Source of the DNA: Tropicibacter naphthalenivorans
GTDB taxonomy: Bacteria; Pseudomonadota; Alphaproteobacteria; Rhodobacterales; Rhodobacteraceae
Assembly: GCF_900176475.1 (NCBI RefSeq)
Contig: NZ_FWXX01000004.1
Span: 62,001-126,000, forward strand
Length of the DNA: 64,000 bases
Direction of reading: 5' to 3'
The position numbers were made by a program, and so were the translations under genes. Position 1 is the stretch's first letter, and each line of letters opens with the position of its first letter. Shown in pieces: positions 10,041 through 17,285 of this stretch. The notes beneath the pieces are model-generated. The model was not told where the DNA came from. It worked only from the letters and a program-made list of their open reading frames with translations, and did not search any database.

Positions 10041-11249
10041 ATGGAACATGATCTGATCATCGTCGGCGGCGGCCTCAACGGCCCTGCCCTTGCCCTCGCC
10101 GCCGCGCAAAGCGGCCTGTCCTCTGTCGTGATCGACGCCCTGCCCATCGCGGCACGGCAGGCGAGCGATTTTGACGGGCGCTCCTACGCGCTGGCGCTGT
10201 CCTCGCAGCGGATGCTGGTGGGGCTGGGCCTGTGGGACGCGCTGGCGGATGACGCCCAACCGATGCGGCAGATCAAGGTCTCTGACGGGCGCGTGGGCGA
10301 CGCCGAGGTCTTTCTCGGCCTGCATTTCGACAGCGCCGAGATCGAAGAAGGCCCCATGGGCTACATGCTTGAGGACCGCTACCTGCGCCGCGCGCTGATT
10401 TCCGCGATGGAGGCAAGCCCGCTGATCACCCAGCGCCCCGAGACGCGCGTGATCGCCCAAAACACCACGCTGGAGCGCGCCCAAGTCACGCTGGACAGCG
10501 GCGAGACCCTGACCGGCCGTTTGCTGATCGGCGCCGACGGCCGCCGCAGTGGCACCGCCGAACGCGCGGGCATCCAGCGTACCGGCTGGGGCTACGGCCA
10601 GACCGCGCTGGTCTGCGCCATCGCTCACGAAAAGCCGCATAACGGCACCGCGCACCAGCTCTTTTTGCCGCCCGGCCCGCTTGCGATCCTGCCACTGACC
10701 GGCAACCGCTCCTCCATCGTCTGGAGCGAAAAGGAAACGCGCGCCGAGGCGATCAACGCCCTGCCCGATGCCGACTACCTCGATATCCTGCGTCCGCGCT
10801 TTGGCGACTTCCTTGGAGAGATTTCCCTTGCAGGCCAGCGCTTTACCTATCCGCTGAACCTGACGCTGGCGAACAGCTTCATCGGCACCCGCCTCGCTCT
10901 GGTGGGGGACGCCGCCCACGGGATGCACCCGATCGCGGGCCAAGGGCTGAACGCCGGGCTGCGCGATGTCGCCGCCCTCGCCCATGTGATCGCCCATGCA
11001 ACGCGCCGCGGCGAAGACTTCGCCTCCCCGCAGGCGCTCGCCCGCTACCAAAGCTGGCGCCGCTTTGACACCGCCAGCCTTGCGGCCTCGACGGACCTGT
11101 TCAACCGCCTGTTCTCGAACGACAATCCGCTTCTGCGCGGCATCCGCGACCTCGGCATGGCCGCCATCAACGCCGCCCCCAGCCTGCGCCGCTCTTTCAT
11201 TCGCGAAGCCGCGGGCCTGACAGGTGACCTCCCCGACCTCATGCGCTGA
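10041..11249 (+). CDS. UbiH/UbiF/VisC/COQ6-family FAD monooxygenase
   Basis: A 402-residue flavin-dependent aromatic hydroxylase of the ubiquinone-synthesis family. It contains the FAD Rossmann motif LIIVGGGLNGPALALA at the N-terminus, the DG motif LLIGADGRRSGTAERAG near residue 170, and LVGDAAHGMHPIAGQGLNAG near residue 290 (second FAD motif). A longer frame reaches back to 9849, inside the divergent amidase gene. The ATG at 10041, directly before the dinucleotide-binding strand, is the sensible start. Which ring position it hydroxylates (UbiH, UbiF, UbiI or a relaxed enzyme as in other alphaproteobacteria) cannot be decided here. Confidence 0.88.
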   Translation: MEHDLIIVGGGLNGPALALAAAQSGLSSVVIDALPIAARQASDFDGRSYALALSSQRMLVGLGLWDALADDAQPMRQIKVSDGRVGDAEVFLGLHFDSAEIEEGPMGYMLEDRYLRRALISAMEASPLITQRPETRVIAQNTTLERAQVTLDSGETLTGRLLIGADGRRSGTAERAGIQRTGWGYGQTALVCAIAHEKPHNGTAHQLFLPPGPLAILPLTGNRSSIVWSEKETRAEAINALPDADYLDILRPRFGDFLGEISLAGQRFTYPLNLTLANSFIGTRLALVGDAAHGMHPIAGQGLNAGLRDVAALAHVIAHATRRGEDFASPQALARYQSWRRFDTASLAASTDLFNRLFSNDNPLLRGIRDLGMAAINAAPSLRRSFIREAAGLTGDLPDLMR

Positions 11250-11258
11250 CGCCCTCCG

Positions 11259-11400
11259 CTTCTTCTCTTTACAAATATCCTGGGGGGAGGCCCATCGGGC
11301 CGGGGGGCAACGCCCCCCTTAGTCTTAAGTTGCACACCTCCGGTGTGACGGGGCAACGCCCCCCTCCTTCCCCAATTGCACACCTTCGGTATGACGCCCC
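11259..11400. repeat. GC-rich palindromic intergenic repeat, copy B (extended)
   Basis: It has the same order as copy A: CTTCTTCTCTTT, AAATATCC, GGGGGGAGGCCC, a GGCCC/GGGCC hairpin, then GGGGGGC-AAC-GCCCCCC. The terminal palindrome CACACC-TCC-GGTGTG at 11333-11347 is repeated as CACACC-TTC-GGTATG at 11379-11393, so this copy looks partly duplicated. The GC stem just after the ubiH-like gene could also terminate it. It occupies most of the 265 bp before the next gene; nothing else is visible there. Confidence 0.75.
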
Positions 11401-11514
11401 CCAACAGAAAAACTAAACGCACCCTTCAGTTTTTCACCAAAGCCAAATCCCGCAGCAGCCTTCCCCCGCCCCCGGTCCCATGCAAGATTGCCCCAAACAC
11501 GATGGGAGGACTTC

Positions 11515-12267
11515 ATGGACCAAAAATGCGCACTCGTCACCGGGGCCGCGCGCGGCATCGGCTTGGCCACCACGGACCTGTTTCTGGAAATGGGCTGGCG
11601 CGTCGCCATGATCGACCGCGACGGCGAGGAACTGACCAAGGTCGCCGCCGAGCGTGACAACGTCCAGGCGATCATCCGCGACGTGTCCAACCCGCAGGAA
11701 GTCGACGCCATGGTGCGCGACACGCTGGCCTTTGCGGGGCGCATCGACGCGCTGGTCAACAACGCGGGCGTGGCCGAATTCGGCCCGGTCAAGGACTGCA
11801 CCTTTGACATGTGGCGCCGGGTGATGGAAACGAACCTCGACGGCGTCTTCCTGTGCACCCAGGCCTGCACCGACGCGCTGAAAGAAACCCAGGGCGCGAT
11901 CCTCAATATCGCCTCGATCTCGGGTCTGCGCGCCTCGACGCTGCGGGTGGCCTATGGCACCTCCAAGGCCGCTGTCATCCAGCTGACCAAACAGCATGCC
12001 GCCGAGCTGGGCGAATACAACATCCGCGTCAACTGCGTCGCCCCCGGCCCGGTCAAAACCAAGCTTTCGATGGCCGTGCACTCGCCCGAAATCATCGCCG
12101 CCTATCACGACGCCATCCCGCTGAACCGCTACGGGTCAGAGCGGGAACTGGCCGAGGTGATCTGTTTCCTCTGTTCCGAAAAGGCGTCCTACGTCACCGG
12201 GCAGATCGTCGCTGTGGATGGCGGCTTTGACAGCACCGGGGTCGGCCTGCCCGCCCTGCGCGACTGA
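11515..12267 (+). CDS. SDR-family oxidoreductase
   Basis: A 250-residue classical short-chain dehydrogenase. The cofactor motif TGAARGIG is near residue 10, NNAG near residue 85, and the catalytic Ser-Tyr-Lys set lies in NIASISG and AYGTSKAAV around residues 135-155. The C-terminal GQIVAVDGGF is also typical. The cofactor region has Asp-Arg after the second strand (MIDRDG), which usually favours NAD(H). The frame extends to 11488, but the ATG at 11515 follows GGGAGGA at ideal spacing. Substrate is unknown; the neighbours give no pathway context. Confidence 0.88.
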   Translation: MDQKCALVTGAARGIGLATTDLFLEMGWRVAMIDRDGEELTKVAAERDNVQAIIRDVSNPQEVDAMVRDTLAFAGRIDALVNNAGVAEFGPVKDCTFDMWRRVMETNLDGVFLCTQACTDALKETQGAILNIASISGLRASTLRVAYGTSKAAVIQLTKQHAAELGEYNIRVNCVAPGPVKTKLSMAVHSPEIIAAYHDAIPLNRYGSERELAEVICFLCSEKASYVTGQIVAVDGGFDSTGVGLPALRD

Positions 12268-12280
12268 GCAAAAAACCAAA

Positions 12281-12306
12281 AAGGGCGGGGATCACACCCC
12301 GCCCTT
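12281..12306. terminator. Bidirectional terminator between SDR and DUF2125 genes
   Basis: AAGGGCGGGG and CCCCGCCCTT form a 10-bp stem with a 6-nt loop, preceded by A-rich sequence, between convergent genes. Confidence 0.8.
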
Positions 12307-12328
12307 CTCGCATCGAACCTGTCTAAGG

Positions 12329-13837
12329 TCACTTGATCCGCTGACCGTTCGCCAGCACGTGGCCCTGCTCGTTCACCACGATGGACGAGGTCGCGGTGTC
12401 CGGCTCGTCGCCCGGCACGGTGAACATGCCCAGCATCATGCGCACGCCCATGGCATCCTGTTCCGGCAGCAGCCCCATGGTGATCAGGTTGTCGATCAAG
12501 CCATTGGCCCCGGAAATCTGAAAATCCAGCTGGCCTTCGGGGCGCGGCATCCCGTCAAAGCTGTCCAGATCAGAGTTGTCAAAGGTGAACGCGCCTTCGC
12601 CAAGGATCGTGCCGCCCGCAGCCGAGATCACCAGATCGGTCAGGGTGACTTCGTTCAGCTCGCCGGGGACATCCACGTCGTAGGTCTCTTCGTCCGCCAG
12701 ATCGACGTAGGGCGTGACCTTGGCCTCGAGGTTGGCGGCCACGGTGGCCGGATCGCGCGGCAGGATCGCGCCGGGATCAAAGATGTTCCACAGCATGTCC
12801 GCCATGGTGAACTCTGCCAGCACCAGCGAGATCGACGCATCCTGCGGCGCGTCCGACTTTTTCAGCGGCAGCTCAAAGCTGAAGCCCAGATCCTGCATCG
12901 CAAAGCTGATCGGCAGCGGCAGCTCGGGGCCGGACAGCTCGACATCCAGCGCGGTGGCCGAGACGGCGTAGATCATCTGCTCTGCCGAGAAGGCGACGCC
13001 AAATTCACCCGCGTCAGACGACATCTTGCCGACAGTGGTGCCCTTGCGCTCGGTCACCGAGAAATCGGTCTGCCCACCTTGGTGCGCCATGACGAGGTCG
13101 ATCATCAGCCCAGAGCCGAACAGCGCGGTGGGGTCTTCGAAATCGACATCCGTCGGGATCGCGGTTTCGCCCGCCACGGACAGCCCGTTCAGCATCCCCT
13201 TGAACATGCCCGCATCCGAACCGCCCGGCTCTTGGAAGGCCAGATCATAGGTCAGGTTACCATAGGAAAATTCCTGCGCCATCGACCGCAGGCCATCCGA
13301 GTTCATTACCGACATGGTGCCCGAGATCGGCCCCATGGCCACATCGGCGCGCAGCATGTCGCGGGTGATCTCTTCGCCCTCGGCCACCAGCTTGGTCAGG
13401 GTATAGCCCAGCTGATCAGCAGAAATGTCGTAGTTCATGCTGGCCTCGGTGCCCGAGATCAGCGCCTTGAACGACGGCGCGGTCATCTCGACCACCACTT
13501 CGCCCACCTGCTCGCCATCTTCGTTGATGAAAACCGTGATCGGCGCGCTGTCCGGCAGGGTCATGGTGACCGTCCCGTCGCCGTTGTCGGCCAGCGTGAT
13601 CTGCGGCATCTTGATGTCGACGCGCGCGTCCTCTTCGGGGATGTCGACCCCAAAGGTGATGTCGCTCAGAACCAAAGAGGTGCCGTCCATCGTCTCGGTC
13701 GCCGTGACCGGATAGCCAAGGCTGTTCGCGTAGTAGGTTTCGAGGTCGTCCCAGACCTGCTGGGGCGTCACATCCGCGAACGACGGGCCTGCCATCGCGA
13801 TCAGCGCAAGCGCCGAGGCCGTTGCATAGCGTTTCAT
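12329..13837 (-). CDS. DUF2125 periplasmic protein
   Basis: A 502-residue protein with a clean signal peptide (MKRYATASALALIAMAGPSFA) and a beta-rich, acidic mature region. It matches in overall character the DUF2125 proteins that are common and uncharacterised in Rhodobacterales. No enzyme motif or membrane anchor is visible after the signal, so it should be periplasmic or cell-surface. Repeated patterns such as VxMTAPSFKALISGTEASMNYDISAD suggest a large beta sheet. The gene is divergent from the following SDR (130 bp) and convergent with the previous one across a terminator, so it is probably monocistronic. Confidence 0.75.
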   Translation of the reverse strand: MKRYATASALALIAMAGPSFADVTPQQVWDDLETYYANSLGYPVTATETMDGTSLVLSDITFGVDIPEEDARVDIKMPQITLADNGDGTVTMTLPDSAPITVFINEDGEQVGEVVVEMTAPSFKALISGTEASMNYDISADQLGYTLTKLVAEGEEITRDMLRADVAMGPISGTMSVMNSDGLRSMAQEFSYGNLTYDLAFQEPGGSDAGMFKGMLNGLSVAGETAIPTDVDFEDPTALFGSGLMIDLVMAHQGGQTDFSVTERKGTTVGKMSSDAGEFGVAFSAEQMIYAVSATALDVELSGPELPLPISFAMQDLGFSFELPLKKSDAPQDASISLVLAEFTMADMLWNIFDPGAILPRDPATVAANLEAKVTPYVDLADEETYDVDVPGELNEVTLTDLVISAAGGTILGEGAFTFDNSDLDSFDGMPRPEGQLDFQISGANGLIDNLITMGLLPEQDAMGVRMMLGMFTVPGDEPDTATSSIVVNEQGHVLANGQRIK

Positions 13838-13967
13838 AATCCACCTCTCTGAGTGTTCTTAAATCTGTGCTTTCAACTTCGGGGCCATGGGCGCAATGGT
13901 CAAGGGACTGGATTCCATACTCTTCAGCCTTTACCACGATTTTCGACACAGCTTCAGGAGGCATCCC

Positions 13968-14717
13968 ATGGATTTGACCGGCAAGACAGTGATGATCACA
14001 GGCGCCAGCCGCGGCATCGGCGCAGAGGCCGCCCGCGCCTTTGCCGCTGCCGGGGCCAAGGTGGCGCTGGTCGCCCGATCGGCCGAGGCGATTGCCGAAC
14101 TGGCGGGGGAAATCGGCGCGCAAGCGGTTGCGATCCCCTGCGATATTGCCCGCTACTGGGAGTTCGAGCAGGCCGTGGCAAATTGCCTCAAGGCGCACGG
14201 CAGCCTCGATATTCTGGTGAACAACGCCGGCGTGATTGAGCCGATCGCGCGCATGGCCGAGGCCGACCCCGACAAATGGGGCGAAGTCATCGACATCAAC
14301 CTCAAGGGCGTTTTTCACGGGATGCGCGCGGGCTTGCCGGTCATGCTGGAGCAAGGCAGCGGCTCGATCCTGACCATCGGTTCGGGCGCGGCGCACGGCC
14401 CGGTCGAAGGCTGGTCGCAGTACTGTTCGTCCAAGGCCGGGGCCCTGATGCTGACCAAGATGGTGCACAAGGAATACGGCGATCAGGGCATCCGCGCGAT
14501 TTCGCTGTCCCCTGGCACGGTCGCCACGCAGATGCAGCGCGACATCAAGGCCAGCGGCATCAACCCGGTCAGCCAGCTGGACTGGTCCGACCATGTGCCG
14601 CCCGAATGGCCCGCCAAGGCTTTGGTCTGGATGGCGTCCGAGGCGGCTGACGGGTTCCTCGGGGACGAGATTTCCCTGCGCGACGAAGGTATCCGCAAGA
14701 CCTTGGGGCTGGCATGA
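13968..14717 (+). CDS. SDR-family oxidoreductase (coupled to crotonase)
   Basis: A 249-residue classical SDR with TGASRGIG at residues 12-19, NNAG near residue 86, and Ser-Tyr-Lys in TIGSGAAHG and QYCSSKAGA. Basic residue use after strand 2 (VARSAE) suggests NADP(H). The upstream frame extends to 13887, but the ATG at 13968 follows CAGGAGG and is chosen. The stop overlaps the ATG of the crotonase gene by 4 nt, so the two are likely to act on the same acyl or alcohol substrate, which is not identifiable from sequence. Confidence 0.88.
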   Translation: MDLTGKTVMITGASRGIGAEAARAFAAAGAKVALVARSAEAIAELAGEIGAQAVAIPCDIARYWEFEQAVANCLKAHGSLDILVNNAGVIEPIARMAEADPDKWGEVIDINLKGVFHGMRAGLPVMLEQGSGSILTIGSGAAHGPVEGWSQYCSSKAGALMLTKMVHKEYGDQGIRAISLSPGTVATQMQRDIKASGINPVSQLDWSDHVPPEWPAKALVWMASEAADGFLGDEISLRDEGIRKTLGLA

Positions 14718-15322
14718 TTGACCTTGTAAAACAAGACGATGGGCTGTGGATTGCCACGATCAACCGCCCCGAAAAGGCGAACTCGCTAACGCCCGAGATG
14801 CTCGGACACCTGTGCGAGATTGCCGAAAGCGCCCGAGAGGCGCGCGCGCTGGTGCTGACCGGCGCGGGCAAGGTCTTTTCCGCCGGGGCCGATCTGGACG
14901 CGGCGCGCGCCGGGCTGGCGGTCTCGCCGCTGTGGGAACGGCTGTCGGGGGCGATTGCGCGGCTCGATGGGCTGACTGTCTGCGCGCTGAACGGTACGGT
15001 GGCGGGCGGCGCCATGGGCATGTTCCTCGCCTGCGATCTGCGGATTTCGGTGCCGGGGGCCAAGGTGTTTTACCCGGTGATGAAGCTCGGCTTTCTGCCG
15101 CAGCCCTCCGACCCCGTGCGCTTGGCCGCGCTGGCCGGGACCAGCCGCGCCAAGATGATCCTGATGGCCGGTCAGAAAATCCCGGTCGAAGAAGCGCTGA
15201 CATGGGGTCTGATCGACCGCATCGTCGAGGGCGACGTGCTGGACGCCGCCCGCGATCTGTGCGCCGACACGATTGGCGCGGGCCCCGCCCACGCCGCCGG
15301 GATCAAGCGCCTGATCCGTTAA
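14714..15322 (+). CDS. Enoyl-CoA hydratase/isomerase (crotonase) family protein, catalytic Glu residues absent
   Basis: A short crotonase of 202 residues (family usually about 250-260). The N-terminal half is well conserved: INRPEKANSLTPEM, VLTGAGKVFSAGADLD (first oxyanion-hole region), ALNGTVAGGAMGMFLACDL (second). Aligned by eye to mitochondrial enoyl-CoA hydratase, the two catalytic glutamates (Glu144 and Glu164 there) fall on Gly102 and Val122, so classical hydration is unlikely. The short C-terminus may lack the last helices. CoA-thioester binding is still plausible, with another crotonase reaction or a non-catalytic role. It is translationally coupled to the SDR upstream and convergent with choV. 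Confidence 0.8.
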   Translation: MIDLVKQDDGLWIATINRPEKANSLTPEMLGHLCEIAESAREARALVLTGAGKVFSAGADLDAARAGLAVSPLWERLSGAIARLDGLTVCALNGTVAGGAMGMFLACDLRISVPGAKVFYPVMKLGFLPQPSDPVRLAALAGTSRAKMILMAGQKIPVEEALTWGLIDRIVEGDVLDAARDLCADTIGAGPAHAAGIKRLIR

Positions 15323-15325
15323 GCC

Positions 15326-16327
15326 TTACGCCGACAGCCGCGCCACAAGGCTGTCGGTGGTCACGCGGCCCATGGCGGTGCCGTTTTCCATGACGGTCAG
15401 CGGGCCGTGACGCAGCAGGGGCATCAACTCGCGGATCGGCGTTTCGATGTCTGTGCTTTGCTGGCCGGTCCCCGGCTCCATCACGTCGCGGGCGGTCAGC
15501 ACCCCCAGCGGGTTCATATTCGCAACGAATTCAGCCACATAGTCCGACGCCGGGTTCGAAAAGATCTCGCGCGGGGTGCCGACCTGCACGATCCGCCCGC
15601 CTTCCATGATGGCGATGCGGTTGCCGATCTTGAACGCCTCGTCGAGGTCGTGACTGACAAAGATGATGGTGCGCTTGAGGTCGCGTTGCAGGTCGAGCAG
15701 CTCGTCCTGAAGCCGCGTCCGAATCAACGGATCAAGCGCCGAAAACGGCTCATCCATCAACAGGATCGGGGCCTGCGTGGCAAAGGCGCGGGCCAGACCG
15801 ACGCGCTGCTGCATCCCACCGGACAGCTCGCCGACTTTGTGATCGGCCCAGTCGGACAGGCCCACAAGCGCCAGTTGCTGCTTGACCGTTTCGGTGCGTT
15901 TCGCCGTCGATTGCCCCGCCAGCTCCAAGCCGAAACCGACGTTTTCCGCCACGGTCCGCCACGGCAGCAGGCCGAATTGCTGGAACACCATGGCGACGCG
16001 GCTCTGGCGCATCTCACGCAGCTTTTGCCCCGAACAGGATGTCACATCGACCATCTCTTGCCCGTCATGCACCCGCACCGCGCCGCGCACCACCGGGTTC
16101 AACCCATTGACCGCACGCAACAAAGTTGACTTGCCCGAGCCGGACAGGCCCATAAGCACCAAGATCTCGCCCTCTTCGACGTCAAGCGAGCAATTGTGCA
16201 CGCCAAGGACCTGGGCCGTGGCGTCCTGAATTTCGGCGCGCGACTGGTGTTGATCGGCGAGCGGCAAGGCTTTGTGCGGCTGCTCGCCAAAGATGATCGA
16301 GACGTTGTCAAAGGAAACGGCGGTCAT
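15326..16327 (-). CDS. choV: Choline/quaternary amine ABC transporter ATP-binding protein
   Basis: A 333-residue ATPase of the ProV/OpuAA type. It shows Walker A GLSGSGKST near residue 60, Q-loop FQQFGLLPW, signature ELSGGMQQRVGLARA, Walker B ILLMDEPFSALDP and the switch His in IIFVSHDLDEA. The tail after residue 270 resembles a single shortened CBS-like region (ARDVMEPG, PLTVMENGTAMGRVTTDSLV), as in many such ATPases. Its start overlaps the choW stop by 4 nt. With choW and choX it would import choline or betaine for osmoprotection or catabolism; the cho naming rests on the ChoX binding residues. Confidence 0.88.
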   Translation of the reverse strand: MTAVSFDNVSIIFGEQPHKALPLADQHQSRAEIQDATAQVLGVHNCSLDVEEGEILVLMGLSGSGKSTLLRAVNGLNPVVRGAVRVHDGQEMVDVTSCSGQKLREMRQSRVAMVFQQFGLLPWRTVAENVGFGLELAGQSTAKRTETVKQQLALVGLSDWADHKVGELSGGMQQRVGLARAFATQAPILLMDEPFSALDPLIRTRLQDELLDLQRDLKRTIIFVSHDLDEAFKIGNRIAIMEGGRIVQVGTPREIFSNPASDYVAEFVANMNPLGVLTARDVMEPGTGQQSTDIETPIRELMPLLRHGPLTVMENGTAMGRVTTDSLVARLSA

Positions 16328-17160
16328 TTGCGGCCCTCCCAGCGCAGGGCGCGATCCAGCATGATCGCGACGACGACGATGATCAGACCGGCCTCAAAGC
16401 CCAGCCCCGTGTCCACTCGGTTCAGCGCCCGCACCACCGGCACGCCAAGGCCATCGGCTCCGACAAGCGCCGCGATCACCACCATCGACAGCGACAGCAT
16501 GATGGTCTGGTTCAGCCCCGCCATAATCTGCGGCAGGGCCGAGGGCAGCTCGACCTTCCACAGTTTTTGGCTGGGGGTCGCGCCAAATGCGTCGGCCGCT
16601 TCGATCAGAGCCTTGGGGGTCGACGAGATGCCCAAGTGGGTCAACCGGATCGGCGCGGGCACGACAAAGATCACCGTGGCGATCAGACCGGGCACCATGC
16701 CGATGCCGAAAAACACAATGGCCGGAATAAGATAGACAAAGGTCGGCAGGGTCTGCATCAGGTCGAGGATGGGGCGCATCCACGCATAGAGCCTTGGCCG
16801 ATGGGCCACCGCGATACCGATGGGCACGCCGATCCCCATGCAAACGACGCAGGCCGAAAGAACCAGCGTCAAGCTCTCGGTCGTTTCTTCCCAATAGCCT
16901 TGGTTGAGGATGAACAGAAAGCCGAGCAGCACCAGCAGCGCGGGCTGCCACCGGCGGTGCAGGGCAAAGGTCGCGGCGACAAACACAAGGACAACAGCCA
17001 AGGGCGGCGGCGTTTGCAGCACCCAAAGGATGCCGTCGATCAACGCTTCCATCGCGAAGGCCATCGCATCAAACAGGGTTTCGCCGTGATCCTGCGCCCA
17101 GTCGAATGCGGCCTCTGCCACGTCCCCCACTGGGATTTTGTTCTCGGTCAGCCAGTCCAC
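16324..17160 (-). CDS. choW: Choline/quaternary amine ABC transporter permease
   Basis: A 278-residue inner-membrane permease of the ProW/OpuAB family. At least six hydrophobic segments are visible (for example PPLAVVLVFVAATFALH, LTLVLSACVVCMGIGVPIGIAV, TFVYLIPAIVFFGIGMVPGLIATVIFVVP). The EAA coupling motif reads EAADAFGATPSQKLWKVELPSALPQIMAG around residues 185-215. The N-terminal hydrophilic stretch with two amphipathic segments is usual for this family. It is followed by choV with a 4-nt overlap. Upstream is a near-perfect inverted repeat that may be an operator. choX is not adjacent, being separated by a DUF1217 gene. Confidence 0.88.
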   Translation of the reverse strand: MDWLTENKIPVGDVAEAAFDWAQDHGETLFDAMAFAMEALIDGILWVLQTPPPLAVVLVFVAATFALHRRWQPALLVLLGFLFILNQGYWEETTESLTLVLSACVVCMGIGVPIGIAVAHRPRLYAWMRPILDLMQTLPTFVYLIPAIVFFGIGMVPGLIATVIFVVPAPIRLTHLGISSTPKALIEAADAFGATPSQKLWKVELPSALPQIMAGLNQTIMLSLSMVVIAALVGADGLGVPVVRALNRVDTGLGFEAGLIIVVVAIMLDRALRWEGRK

Positions 17161-17167
17161 GCGCGCC

Positions 17168-17201
17168 CCCGTTTATTAACTCGCCAGTCAATATAAACGG
17201 G
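17168..17201. promoter_or_regulatory. Inverted repeat upstream of choW, candidate operator
   Basis: CCCGTTTAT and ATAAACGGG are perfect 9-bp arms separated by 16 nt. The inner part, ATTAACT-CGCC-AGTCAAT, extends the dyad with one mismatch. It ends 8 bp upstream of the choW start in AT-richer DNA, a position suited to a repressor such as a BetI-type TetR protein or to mRNA structure. There is no T-tract typical of a terminator. Assignment to a regulator is speculative. Confidence 0.4.
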
Positions 17202-17285
17202 AAGCGGTACGAATGGAAAGCGGCAGCTTGGGTCAGCGCCCCAAGTTTATGCGTGATGCGGATTTGCTGATTGCGCAATACGCAA

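Noticed and set aside
12218-13852. An ORF of about 544 codons antisense to the DUF2125 gene
   Set aside because: The minus-strand frame has a signal peptide and regular codon pattern; the antisense frame does not, and it runs through a terminator.
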